A stretch of 64,000 bases of DNA, taken from positions 62,001-126,000 of the forward strand of contig JAFSCD010000001.1 in the NCBI GenBank assembly GCA_017436955.1, written 5' to 3'. Source of the DNA: Oscillospiraceae bacterium. GTDB lineage: Bacteria; Bacillota; Clostridia; Oscillospirales; Oscillospiraceae. Made by a program: the position numbers and the translations under genes. Under the pieces are notes generated by a model. That model was given only the letters and a program-made list of their open reading frames with translations. It had not been told where the DNA came from and searched no databases. Positions 7,500 through 15,550 of this stretch are shown piece after piece; the stretch's first letter is position 1, and each line of letters starts with the position of its first letter.

Positions 7500-8189
7500 G
7501 TGGGAAAATGCATCCTGTTTTGCGCAGCGGAGTTTGACCGCCTGGCGCAGAATATCGAAGATGATGATTACGTGATCGCTGCCGATGGCGGCTTGCGGCA
7601 TTTGAAGGCGCTTTCCCGGAAGCCGGATGCCATTTTGGGGGATTTTGATTCCCTGGGCTTTGTACCCCAGGGGGCAGAGGTGTTCCCGGTACAGAAGGAT
7701 GATACCGATGCGATGCTGGCAGTGCGCCACGGCTTGACCCGGGGTTACCGGGAATTTGTGATCTACGGCGGTCTGGACGGTCAGCGGCTGGATCATACCG
7801 TTGCCAATTATCAGACATTGCAGTTTCTTTCGGATAACGGTGCTGCCGGTTATCTGATCGGCAAGGACTACATCGTTACCGTTATCAAGAATGAAACCCT
7901 CCGCTTTCCCAACACCGCAGAGGGCGTCCTCTCGGTGTTCTGCCTGGGCGAAGATGCCCGGGGCGTCAGCATCCGGGGGCTGCAGTATCCTCTGCAAAAC
8001 GGCACACTGACCGGCGGATTTCCTTTAGGCGTCAGCAACCATTTTGTGGGCGAAGCTGCGCAGGTCACGGTGGAAAACGGCAGCCTGCTGGTAATGTGGG
8101 ACCGCAAAAACGGCTTCCCGGAAGGAGAACGGAGTGCCAGCGGCGGGACCAAGGCCCCGCCCTACAATAACCTACAACAGCGAGTGTAG
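7500..8189 (+). CDS. thiN: Thiamine pyrophosphokinase
   Basis: 229 residues. It transfers pyrophosphate from ATP to thiamine to give TPP. Visible signatures: IAADGGLRHL near 22-31, PDAILGDFDS near 41-50, KDDTDAMLAVR near 66-76 and the YGGLDGQRLDHT block near 87-98. The GTG start at 7500 follows AAGGAGG at ideal distance. The last 20 or so residues (SASGGTKAPPYNNLQQRV) do not look like the family; they are encoded by a dispersed repeat whose 12-bp hairpin arm contains the stop codon, so the 3' end of the gene was replaced or extended by repeat insertion. Confidence 0.92.
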   Translation: MGKCILFCAAEFDRLAQNIEDDDYVIAADGGLRHLKALSRKPDAILGDFDSLGFVPQGAEVFPVQKDDTDAMLAVRHGLTRGYREFVIYGGLDGQRLDHTVANYQTLQFLSDNGAAGYLIGKDYIVTVIKNETLRFPNTAEGVLSVFCLGEDARGVSIRGLQYPLQNGTLTGGFPLGVSNHFVGEAAQVTVENGSLLVMWDRKNGFPEGERSASGGTKAPPYNNLQQRV

Positions 8190-8218
8190 GGCGGGGGTTT
8201 ACTCCCGCCGGACAAGTG
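8155..8218. repeat. GTAGGG-type hairpin repeat at the thiN 3' end
   Basis: Perfect 12-bp stem CCCCGCCCTACA (8155-8166) with TGTAGGGCGGGG (8185-8196), then a second GC hairpin to about 8218. It belongs to the same family as the copies at 12003-12040, 12181-12205, 12347-12372, 54801-54862 and 58544-58662. The thiN stop codon lies inside it. Confidence 0.75.
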
Positions 8219-8267
8219 ACCGCCCAGGTCACCTCTATGGATAGCAACGCACAACTAGGAGAAAGAT

Positions 8268-10679
8268 ATGCAGAAAAAGAAACAAAAGGAAATGATCCGC
8301 CGGGATGTCCCCGTGGTGGAGCCGGATATTGAGCTGGGTCTGCGCGCAGAGCAGGTCAAGGAACGGGCGGTAAACGGCTGGTCCAACGGTATGCCCCAAA
8401 GCGCCTCCAAAACGGAAAAGGAGATCGTGCTGGAAAAATGTCTGACATTTTTCAACCTGGTCTTTGTGATCCTGGCGCTGGTGCTGGTGATCGGCGGCTC
8501 ATCCGTAAAGAATATGACATTTCTGGTCGTTATGATCTGCAATACGGTCATCGGTATCTTCCAGGAGATCCGCGCCAAACGGGCGGTGGACAAGCTGACG
8601 CTGGTGGCGGTACAGCAGGTGCGCACCATCCGTGACGGCAAGCTGCAGAAGATCCGCTCCAGCAAGCTGGTGCGGGATGATATCGTGGAATTTGTTTCCG
8701 GTGATCAGATCTGCGCCGACGGCGTTTTGCGTGCAGGTTATCTGCAGGTCAATGAATCTCTGGTAACCGGTGAGGAGGATGCCATCGTTAAGCTGCCCGG
8801 TGACGAGCTGAAATCCGGCAGCTTCGTAGTGGCAGGTACCGGACGGGCACAGCTGACCAGGGTGGGCGCGGATTCCTTTGCCGCCAAGCTGGCGCTGGAA
8901 GCCAAAGCCAATCCCCAGGCCGCCAAGTCGGAAATGATGCGCTCACTGGATAAGCTGATCCGGGTGGTGGGCTTCGGTCTGATCCCCATCGGCGTTATTT
9001 TGTTTTATCAGTCCTTCGCGGTGCTGGGGCAGCCTCTGCGTGAAAGCACCGAAGGTACGGTGGCTGCGCTGATCGGTATGATCCCGGAGGGCTTGTACCT
9101 GCTGACCAGCGTGGCAATGGCGGTATCGGCACTGAAGCTGACGAAGAAAAAAGTGCTGGTGCAGGATATGAACTGCATCGAGACCCTGGCACGGGTGGAC
9201 GTGCTGTGCGTGGATAAGACCGGTACCATCACCGAAGCGGTGATGGAGGTGGACAACGTCGTGCCGCTGACCGAGGATGACCCGGAGCGGCTGGAGCAGA
9301 TCCTGGCGGCGATCTATACCGGCGTGGAGCCGGAAAACGACACCGCCCGGGCAATGGCGGAAATGTTCGCCGGCGAAACGGATTGGCAGTGTGTGGGAAG
9401 AATTCCTTTCACCTCCAGAACCAAGTGGAGCGCTGCGAGCTTCAAGGATCAGGGCGCATACATCGTGGGCGCGCCGGAATTCATTATGGGCAGCCGCTAT
9501 GACGAGCTGCGTGAATATGTGAACAGCTGGTCGTCCTTTGGCTACCGTGTACTGCTGGTGGCGGAGTACACCGGCGAGCCCAGCGTCAACGGTCTGATCC
9601 CCGAGCGGCTGCGTCCGCTGGCGTTGGTGCTGGTGAGTAACCGTGTCCGTCCCGAAGCAGAGGAGACCTTCCGCTATTTTGCCCAGCAGGGTGTTTGCAT
9701 CAAGGTCATCTCCGGCGACAACCCGGTAACGGTTTCCGAGGTGGCACGCCGTGCCGGTATTGAAAACGCGGAGCTGTATGTGGATGCCGGCACGCTGGAA
9801 AGCGACAAGGATTTCCTGCAGGCAGTGGAGCAGTATACCGTCTTTGGCCGTGTGACACCGGACAAGAAAAAGAAGCTGATCATCGCGCTGCAGGAAAAAG
9901 GACATACGGTTGCCATGACCGGCGACGGCGTCAACGACGTGCTGGCGATGAAGCAGGCAGATTGCGGCATCGCAATGGCCAGCGGCTCCCAGGCCGCCAG
10001 CCAGGTGGCGCAGATCGTGCTGCTGAAATCCGATTTTTCCGCCATGCCCGGCATTGTGGCAGAGGGTCGGCGTGTCATCAATAACATCCAGCGCGCGGCA
10101 ACGCTGTTTTTGGTGAAAAATATCTTCTCTCTGGGACTTGCCATCATCAATCTGTTTGCCGGCTTGCCCTATCCTATGGTGCCGCTGCACTTGAGCGTTA
10201 TTTCCGCGCTGACCATCGGCGTGCCGTCCTTCTTCCTGGCGATGGAGCCCAATTATGAGCGTGTGGAAGGTCGGTTCCTGCCTACGGTGATGCGCAAAGC
10301 GTTGCCCGGTGGCTTGACCAATATATTCGTGGTGCTGATGGCGCAGGCGTTTATGGTGATCTTCGGCCTGGCGCTGGAGCAGGTATCCTCGGTCTGCGCG
10401 GCGATCTTGTCCGTGGTAGGTCTTTTGGTGCTGTATCAGACCTGTAAGCCATTCGGCAAGATCCGCAAGATCATCTGGTGGGCAATGGCTGCGGGACTTT
10501 TGGTGTGCTTTACTTTCTTCCGCAGCTTTTTTGAGCTACATTTGGAGGATAACGCCAGCAGTCTGGTAATGGTGGTGCTGCTGATTATGACACCTACCGT
10601 ATTTTTTGCCGTCCAGCGCGTGTTCGACTGGGGCGATATGCTGATCGCATTTGTGAAGCGAAAGCTGAAAAGGAAATAA
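8268..10679 (+). CDS. Cation-transporting P-type ATPase, CtpE-like
   Basis: 803 residues, lacking an N-terminal heavy-metal domain. In order: two membrane helices (about 60-96), actuator domain with LVTGEED (TGE 167-169), membrane pair with the cation-site segment PEGLYLLTS (about 273-281), phosphorylation site DKTGTIT at D316, nucleotide domain, hinge TGDGVND near 551-557, and six C-terminal helices. PEGLYLLTS in place of the usual PEGLP is shared with CtpE-type ATPases, for which Ca2+ uptake has been proposed in mycobacteria; the ion here is inference. AGGAGAAAGAT precedes the ATG. It ends at a hairpin terminator and is convergent with the next gene. Confidence 0.88.
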   Translation: MQKKKQKEMIRRDVPVVEPDIELGLRAEQVKERAVNGWSNGMPQSASKTEKEIVLEKCLTFFNLVFVILALVLVIGGSSVKNMTFLVVMICNTVIGIFQEIRAKRAVDKLTLVAVQQVRTIRDGKLQKIRSSKLVRDDIVEFVSGDQICADGVLRAGYLQVNESLVTGEEDAIVKLPGDELKSGSFVVAGTGRAQLTRVGADSFAAKLALEAKANPQAAKSEMMRSLDKLIRVVGFGLIPIGVILFYQSFAVLGQPLRESTEGTVAALIGMIPEGLYLLTSVAMAVSALKLTKKKVLVQDMNCIETLARVDVLCVDKTGTITEAVMEVDNVVPLTEDDPERLEQILAAIYTGVEPENDTARAMAEMFAGETDWQCVGRIPFTSRTKWSAASFKDQGAYIVGAPEFIMGSRYDELREYVNSWSSFGYRVLLVAEYTGEPSVNGLIPERLRPLALVLVSNRVRPEAEETFRYFAQQGVCIKVISGDNPVTVSEVARRAGIENAELYVDAGTLESDKDFLQAVEQYTVFGRVTPDKKKKLIIALQEKGHTVAMTGDGVNDVLAMKQADCGIAMASGSQAASQVAQIVLLKSDFSAMPGIVAEGRRVINNIQRAATLFLVKNIFSLGLAIINLFAGLPYPMVPLHLSVISALTIGVPSFFLAMEPNYERVEGRFLPTVMRKALPGGLTNIFVVLMAQAFMVIFGLALEQVSSVCAAILSVVGLLVLYQTCKPFGKIRKIIWWAMAAGLLVCFTFFRSFFELHLEDNASSLVMVVLLIMTPTVFFAVQRVFDWGDMLIAFVKRKLKRK

Positions 10680-10684
10680 AAAGC

Positions 10685-10714
10685 AACGGCTGTCCGATTG
10701 GACAGCCGTTGTTT
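10685..10714 (+). terminator. Terminator of the P-type ATPase gene
   Basis: 10-bp stem ACGGCTGTCC/GGACAGCCGT with GATT loop, followed by TTGTTTC. From here to 10776 only a degenerate GTAGGGGCG-type repeat fragment is seen. Confidence 0.75.
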
Positions 10715-10776
10715 CACTTGTCGCTCCCTCTGGGAGAGCATACGGACGACCGCAAGGATCACCCCTACGGCGGCGA

Positions 10777-11922
10777 TTACCGTGCCATACAGATCTTCCG
10801 CAAAACAATGGTAAAAATATCCCCCAGGGTCAGCTTCGGGACGGAATCTTGCGCCACCATACTGACCTGCGCCAAAACCTGCTCTCCGGCTTTGAGGGTC
10901 ATGGTGCCCAGGCGCTGCCCCTTGCTGACCGGTGCGGAGATCTGCGGCTCCAGCTCCACTTGTGTGGTGACAGAATCCCGCTGGGATTTGTCGATGAGAA
11001 GCTCCGTTTCCTGGGCAGGTACGGCGATAACGGTATCGGCGGTACCCAGCTTTACCGGGACGGTATTTTCTGCCGGTAACTGGGGCTGCACCAAAGCGAA
11101 ATTGGCGAAGCCGTAGTCCAATAGCTGCTTGCAGGCGGCAAACCGATCCTGGGAGGTCTCACAGCCCATTACCACGGCGATCAGCCCCAAGCCATCCCTT
11201 TCTGCGGTGGCGGAAAGGCAGTAGCCGGCATTGGCGGTGAAGCCGGTTTTGAGACCGGTTGCGCCGGGGTAGAAGCGGATCAGCTTGTTGGTGTTGGCAA
11301 GCCCGAAGGCACCGTTCCGAACTGTATCCATCCAGATGGTGGTGTATTTTTGAATGTCGGGATGATGCTTCATCAGCTCCCGGGACATCAGAGCGATGTC
11401 ATAGGCGGAGGTCAGATGCTCCTTGGCGGCCGGGTCATCGTCAAGACCGGTGCAGTTGACGAAATGGGTGTCATTCATTCCCAGCTCCTTGGCACGCTGA
11501 TTCATCTTTTCCACAAAGCCTGCCTCGCTGCCGGCAATATGCTCCGCCATTGCGCAGGCGCAATCGTTGGCAGAGCTGACGGCGATGGATTTTACCATAT
11601 CCGTTACGGACATGGTCTCGCCGACCTTCAGGTAGATCTGGCTACCGCCCTTGGCTGCGGCAGTTTCCGAGGTGGTAACGGTGTCGTCCCAGCCGATCTT
11701 GCCGCTGTCGATGGCTTCCATAATGAGAAGCATGGTCATCACCTTGGTGACGCTGGCAGGGGCTAATTTTTCGTGGGCGTTCTGTTCGTAGAGAACGGTG
11801 CCGGTAGCAATATCCATCAAAAGGGCGCTCTTTCCGGCGATCTGCATATCCACAGCCTGCGCCCGTACCGGCAGCAGGCAAAGCAGCAGACAAAATGCCA
11901 CCACGGCACAAAATTTCTTCAT
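10777..11922 (-). CDS. D-alanyl-D-alanine carboxypeptidase (DacF/PBP5 type)
   Basis: 381 residues with a signal peptide (hydrophobic 5-17, likely cleavage after RAQA at 20-23). It trims the terminal D-Ala of peptidoglycan pentapeptides. The S11 peptidase motifs are present: SVTK (S57-K60), SAN (S117-N119) and KTG (K225-G227). The C-terminal PBP5-like beta domain (about 275-360) and a short basic end follow. GGAGG at 7 bases fixes the ATG at 11922; the ATG 6 bases earlier is too close to that site. Sporulation-associated DacF-type enzymes are of this length. Confidence 0.93.
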   Translation of the reverse strand: MKKFCAVVAFCLLLCLLPVRAQAVDMQIAGKSALLMDIATGTVLYEQNAHEKLAPASVTKVMTMLLIMEAIDSGKIGWDDTVTTSETAAAKGGSQIYLKVGETMSVTDMVKSIAVSSANDCACAMAEHIAGSEAGFVEKMNQRAKELGMNDTHFVNCTGLDDDPAAKEHLTSAYDIALMSRELMKHHPDIQKYTTIWMDTVRNGAFGLANTNKLIRFYPGATGLKTGFTANAGYCLSATAERDGLGLIAVVMGCETSQDRFAACKQLLDYGFANFALVQPQLPAENTVPVKLGTADTVIAVPAQETELLIDKSQRDSVTTQVELEPQISAPVSKGQRLGTMTLKAGEQVLAQVSMVAQDSVPKLTLGDIFTIVLRKICMAR

Positions 11923-12002
11923 ATCCATCCCTCCGCAATTTTGGTGGTACAGCCTATGCAGACAACCCGGGGAATATGCCAACAAGATGTTATGTAAACC
12001 TG

Positions 12003-12052
12003 CATTGTAGGGGCGGATTGGATATCCGACCTTGGGACGGGAAACCCGTCCC
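12003..12052. repeat. GTAGGGGCG-type hairpin repeat
   Basis: GTAGGGGCGGATTGGATATCC followed by the stem GGGACGGG/CCCGTCCC. First piece of a 370-bp block (12003-12372) that holds only repeats and no gene. Confidence 0.6.
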
Positions 12053-12167
12053 GTGTCATTCCGACTGAGGCGAAGCCGAGTTGAGGAATCTTCGCAGCGA
12101 GAGGTTGCTGCGCAGAAAATAAATGCGAAGATCCTTCGACTCGCTAACGCTCTCTCAGGATGACACC
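12053..12167. repeat. GTGTCATTC...GGATGACAC palindromic repeat, copy 1
   Basis: About 115 bp bounded by GTGTCATTCCGA and TCTCAGGATGACACC in inverted order, with inner GGAATCTTCGCA and GCGAAGATCCTTCGACTCG. A second copy is at 63327-63447. Repeats with these ends are widespread in many bacterial genomes. Confidence 0.75.
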
Positions 12168-12176
12168 TTCAGTGTT

Positions 12177-12215
12177 TGCCGGGCGATTCGTGAACTGCCC
12201 CTACGGTAGCGCCGC
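12177..12215. repeat. GTAGGGGCG-type hairpin repeat
   Basis: GGGCGATTCGTGAACTGCCC plus CTACGG: a single hairpin ending in the CCCCTAC boundary of this family. Confidence 0.55.
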
Positions 12216-12221
12216 ACCCTT

Positions 12222-12338
12222 ACCTCCTCCTTTGGGGGAGGTGGCCGAGCGATAGCGAGGTCGGAGGGAGTGTCGTAATTGTGAAGGACACTCCCCCAGT
12301 CAGCCTGTCCGGCTGACAGCCCCCTCATAGAAGGGGCA
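12222..12338. repeat. Inverted-repeat element family A, gene-less copy 1
   Basis: Left arm: hairpin CCTCCTTTGGGGGAGG, then GTGGC, a second small hairpin and CGGAGGGAGTGTC. Right arm: GGACACTCCCCCAGTCAGCC, hairpin, CAGCCCCCTC...GAAGGGGC. The arms are imperfect inverted repeats. See the gene-bearing copy at 27869-28324. Confidence 0.75.
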
Positions 12339-12346
12339 GTGGGTTC

Positions 12347-12372
12347 GGGCGACCGCAAGGGTCGCCCCTACG
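12347..12372. repeat. GTAGGGGCG-type hairpin repeat
   Basis: GGGCGACC, GCAA loop, GGGTCGCCC, then CTACG. It abuts the promoter of the following gene. Confidence 0.6.
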
Positions 12373-12381
12373 ATGTTTTTC

Positions 12382-12410
12382 TTGCCTTTTTCTGTATATG
12401 CCGCTATAAT
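12382..12410 (+). promoter_or_regulatory. Promoter of the ADP-ribosylglycohydrolase gene
   Basis: TTGCCT (12382-12387), 17 bp, TATAAT (12405-12410), 30 bases before the ATG. Confidence 0.75.
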
Positions 12411-12440
12411 GTAGCCATAAAAGTTACAGGAGGTGGCGAT

Positions 12441-13535
12441 ATGCAGGACAAACGCAAGATTTTCCGGGGCGCTTTGTTGGGACTTGCCATTGGTGATGCC
12501 ATGGGCAGCACCGTGGATCGCAAGAGCCTTGATGACATCTGCACCGACTATGGTCCTAACGGCCTTTTGGGCTATGATCTTGCCAACGGTTGCGCCGAGG
12601 TCTCCTCCTACACCCAGCTTGCCGCCTTTACTGCCAACGGGCTGATCATGGCGTTGGCACGCAGCCAGGCCTACGGAAGAAACGCGCCGCCCCTGCAATA
12701 CGTCAGCATCGCTCTGCGGGAATGGGCGAAAACCCAGCATTACAGCCTCCGGGAGCAAAATTATTGCTGGCTTTCCGATGAGCCGGAATTAAAGCGCCGC
12801 CGCTGTATGGACACCCGGATGCTGGATGCCCTGACCCGGGACGCACTGGGCACGCTGCATTCGCCGGTATACCGCAACGATCTGCCCAGCGCGCTGACGG
12901 AAATGGTGCCGGTGGCGATGCTTGGCGTACTGATGAACATCCGGCAGGAGGATATCGACCTGCTGGGCGCGGAAATCATGGCGCTGACCCACGGTCACGC
13001 GGAGACCATCCTGTCCGCGGCGCTTCTGACCCACGCATTAAGCGTGCTGCTGGCAGAGCCGGACATTGGCGCAAAGGCGCTGGTGGAGTCTGCCGTGGAT
13101 GCGGTTTCCCTGGAATTCGGTCCGGAGTTTGGCGATCTGGGGCATATCTGGCAGCAGCTGGAATTGGCACGCGCTTTGGCAGAATCGGGCTGCGCGCCTA
13201 TGGAAGCTATGGAAAAGCTGCGCTGCCGTACGGTGGCGGAGGTGCTGGCCGGTGTGCTGTATACCTGCACCGTCTGCCGGGATGATTTTGACGCGGCGAT
13301 GATCACCGCCGTGAATCACTCCGGTCGCAGCGCGGCGGTGGGCGCCATTGTGGGCGCGGTGCTGGGCATCTGCTTCGGTGAGGATCTTCTGCCGGAATTC
13401 TATCTGGAAAGCCTGGAGCCGGTGGCGCTTTTGCGGCAGCTTGCCGATGATCTGTCCCGATCCGGCGCGCCGGATCAGATGGACCGGCTGTTCGATGACG
13501 AGTGGGATCGCCGGTATTTGTGCCCGGGAATTTGA
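12441..13535 (+). CDS. ADP-ribosylglycohydrolase-family protein (DraG-like), 1 of 2
   Basis: 364 residues. GALLGLAIGDAMGSTVD (9-25) is the N-terminal metal-binding signature, and a NHSGRSAAVGAIVGAVLG segment near 290-310 corresponds to the second metal site. The family removes ADP-ribose from proteins or small molecules using two divalent metals. The usual T/S-D-D-T signature near residue 60 and the D-x-D-T in the C-terminal motif are altered here (NHSGR for DTD), so activity is uncertain. AGGAGGTGGCGAT precedes the ATG at 12441. It stands alone behind its own promoter. A second family member is at 55035. Confidence 0.8.
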   Translation: MQDKRKIFRGALLGLAIGDAMGSTVDRKSLDDICTDYGPNGLLGYDLANGCAEVSSYTQLAAFTANGLIMALARSQAYGRNAPPLQYVSIALREWAKTQHYSLREQNYCWLSDEPELKRRRCMDTRMLDALTRDALGTLHSPVYRNDLPSALTEMVPVAMLGVLMNIRQEDIDLLGAEIMALTHGHAETILSAALLTHALSVLLAEPDIGAKALVESAVDAVSLEFGPEFGDLGHIWQQLELARALAESGCAPMEAMEKLRCRTVAEVLAGVLYTCTVCRDDFDAAMITAVNHSGRSAAVGAIVGAVLGICFGEDLLPEFYLESLEPVALLRQLADDLSRSGAPDQMDRLFDDEWDRRYLCPGI

Positions 13536-13575
13536 AAAAGGTCGAGAAAATGCATAAAAAACCTGAAAAAAGGTA

Positions 13576-13604
13576 TTGCATTTCTTTGAAAAAGGTGCTA
13601 TAAT
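13576..13604 (+). promoter_or_regulatory. Promoter of the rimP-nusA-infB operon
   Basis: TTGCAT (13576-13581), 17 bp, TATAAT (13599-13604). The predicted start near 13611 leaves a 67-base leader before rimP. The same TTGCAT/17 arrangement is seen before tRNA-Gly (33514) and gdhA (36560). Confidence 0.85.
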
Positions 13605-13629
13605 CCCACCGTAAGATGTTTGACTTTAG

Positions 13630-13672
13630 GAGAGAGGCGAGTTCGCCTCTCTCTTTCTTAATGAAAGAGGCG
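13630..13672 (+). promoter_or_regulatory. rimP leader: two mutually exclusive hairpins
   Basis: Hairpin 1 is GAGAGAGGCG (13630-13639), AGTT loop, CGCCTCTCTC (13644-13653), then TTTCTT, terminator-like. Hairpin 2 would pair CGCCTCT (13644-13650) with AGAGGCG (13666-13672), which covers the rimP ribosome site. Both use the same central strand, so the leader may act as a switch; NusA autocontrol is one possibility. This is inference from sequence. Confidence 0.5.
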
Positions 13673-13677
13673 AAAAA

Positions 13678-14130
13678 ATGAAAGTTACGGAACTGGTGGA
13701 ACAGTTCGCACGCCCCATCGTGGAGCAGCACGGCTGCTCGCTGTGGGATGTGGAATATGTTCGGGAAGGCTCGGAGCGATTCCTGCGGCTGTATATCGAC
13801 AAAGAAGGCGGCGTGGATATCTCCGATTGCGAGGCGATCTCCCGTGCCGTTGACCCGGTGCTGGATGAAAAAGACCCTATCGCGGAATCCTATCATTTTG
13901 AGGTATGCTCTGCCGGTCTGGAACGGGCGCTGAAGCGTCCTTCCGATTTTGAACGGTTTATGGGCAGCGCGGTTACGGTGAAGCTGTACCGCCCCAGAAA
14001 CGGACTGAAGGAGATCCCCGGCGTTCTGCGTGGCTATGAAGATGGCTGTGTTACCGTGGAAGCCGGTAAAGAAATCATCACATTTACAAAATCCGAGGTT
14101 GCATTGGTGCGGCTTCGTGTAGAATTCTAA
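13678..14130 (+). CDS. rimP: Ribosome maturation factor RimP
   Basis: 150 residues. It is needed for 30S subunit maturation. The N-terminal domain with GCSLWDVEYV (about 20-29) and RLYIDKEGGVDISDCEAISR (about 39-58) and the C-terminal SH3-like domain are typical. First gene of rimP-nusA-ylxR-ylxQ-infB-rbfA, the standard Firmicutes order. The ribosome site GAGGCG lies within an alternative leader hairpin. Confidence 0.96.
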   Translation: MKVTELVEQFARPIVEQHGCSLWDVEYVREGSERFLRLYIDKEGGVDISDCEAISRAVDPVLDEKDPIAESYHFEVCSAGLERALKRPSDFERFMGSAVTVKLYRPRNGLKEIPGVLRGYEDGCVTVEAGKEIITFTKSEVALVRLRVEF

Positions 14131-14142
14131 GGAGGAAGAATC

Positions 14143-15255
14143 ATGGCAAGAAATACGAGAGCCAAGAAGCAGGCAGCAGCCCCCAAGGTCAATCTGGGCG
14201 CAGAGATCTTTGCCAGCCTGCGTGAACTGGAAAAGACCAAGGGCATCCCCGTGGATTATATGGTGGAGCGCCTGAAGCAGGGTATGGCAAATGCCTACCG
14301 CAAGGATCGGGAGGACCGTAAGGATGTTCCTGCTGAAAATGTGGTCGTGGACCTGAGCGAAGACGGTCTGTATCTGCACGTTATCAAGGCAGTGGTGGCA
14401 GAGGTGGAGGATGATACCATCCAGATCCACATTGACGCTGCACGCAACCTGAATCCCGATGTTCAGATCGGTGACAATGTTTCCATCGAGGTGGATTTCC
14501 AGAAGTTCGGCCGCATCGCTGCCCAGACCTTCAAGCAGGTGGTCATTCAGGGCATCCGCGAGGCAGAGCGTGGCGTTGTTTATGACAATTATTCCGACAA
14601 GGCCCAGGAGCTGCTGACCGGTACGGTAGTGAAGATCGATGTCAACGGCGATATGTTCGTGCGTGTGGGTCAGGGTGCCGAGGCATCCGATGCCGTTATG
14701 CGCGTCAGCGAGCAGATCCCCGGTGAGACCTGGCGCGAAGGCGACAAGATCAAGGTCTACGTGCTGGAGCTGCATAAGATGGGCCGCGGTCCTATCGTTC
14801 ACGTAAGCCGTACACACCCCAATATGGTGCGCCGGCTGTTTGAGCTGGAAACCCCCGAGATCGCTGATGGTCAGGTGGAGATCCGCAATATCGCCCGTGA
14901 GGCCGGCTCCCGCTCCAAGATGGCAGTGCGTGCCACCGTGGAGGACCTGGATCCTGTAGGCGCCTGCGTAGGTCCCCGTGGCGGCCGTGTCGGCGCGGTG
15001 GTCCGTGAGCTGTACGGCGAAAAGATCGACATCGTGGTCTGGAGCGAGGATCCCTGCGAGTATGTCAAGGCAGCCCTGTCTCCCGCGGATGTGATTTCCG
15101 TCACCGCAATTCCCGGTCAGAAGGCCTGCCGTGTTATCGTTCCCGATGATCAGTTGAGCCTGGCCATCGGCAAGGAAGGTCAGAATGCCCGTCTGGCAGC
15201 ACGCCTGACCGGCTATAAGATCGATATCAAGCCTGCATCCCAGGCAGAGGAATAA
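14143..15255 (+). CDS. nusA: Transcription termination/antitermination factor NusA
   Basis: 370 residues, the short Firmicutes form without the C-terminal acidic repeats of E. coli. In order: N-terminal RNA-polymerase-binding domain (about 1-130), S1 domain (about 140-205), and two KH domains (about 210-350), with VGPRGGRVGAVVREL and AIGKEGQNARLAARLTG as the GxxG loops. NusA sets pausing and termination at hairpins. AAGGAGG precedes the ATG 12 bases after rimP. Confidence 0.97.
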   Translation: MARNTRAKKQAAAPKVNLGAEIFASLRELEKTKGIPVDYMVERLKQGMANAYRKDREDRKDVPAENVVVDLSEDGLYLHVIKAVVAEVEDDTIQIHIDAARNLNPDVQIGDNVSIEVDFQKFGRIAAQTFKQVVIQGIREAERGVVYDNYSDKAQELLTGTVVKIDVNGDMFVRVGQGAEASDAVMRVSEQIPGETWREGDKIKVYVLELHKMGRGPIVHVSRTHPNMVRRLFELETPEIADGQVEIRNIAREAGSRSKMAVRATVEDLDPVGACVGPRGGRVGAVVRELYGEKIDIVVWSEDPCEYVKAALSPADVISVTAIPGQKACRVIVPDDQLSLAIGKEGQNARLAARLTGYKIDIKPASQAEE

Positions 15256-15277
15256 AAATCGACAAGGAGGCAGCGTT

Positions 15278-15550
15278 ATGCAAAAGAAGATCCCCCAGCG
15301 GCAGTGCATGGGCTGCCGTGAAAGAAAAGCAAAAAAGGAAATGATCCGTGTGGTGAGAACCACAGAGGGTACCGTCTGTCTGGATTTCAGCGGCAAGCTC
15401 AACGGTCGTGGCGCTTATGTGTGTCCCAATATGGAGTGCCTGAAAAAGGCGCAAAAGAGCCGCAGCCTGGAGCGCTGCCTGGAAATTGAGATCCCCCAGG
15501 AGGTTTATGACCGCCTGACAAGAGAAATGGAGGTCGGCGGCTGTGGATAA
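15278..15550 (+). CDS. rnpM: YlxR / RnpM family RNA-binding protein
   Basis: 90 residues. The family, once of unknown role, binds RNase P RNA and was renamed RnpM in B. subtilis. The signature PQRQCMGCRERKAKKEMIR (about 6-24) and GRGAYVCPNMECLKKA (about 44-59) are present. AAGGAGGCAGCGTT precedes the ATG. It overlaps ylxQ by 8 bases. Confidence 0.93.
   Translation: MQKKIPQRQCMGCRERKAKKEMIRVVRTTEGTVCLDFSGKLNGRGAYVCPNMECLKKAQKSRSLERCLEIEIPQEVYDRLTREMEVGGCG

Noticed and set aside
5306..7513. 735-codon minus-strand frame opposite the methyltransferase and lipid kinase
   Set aside because: Both plus-strand genes have clear motifs and ribosome sites; the reverse frame has none.
13303..15402. 699-codon minus-strand frame opposite rimP-nusA
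   Set aside because: Antisense to conserved operon genes; no start signal.
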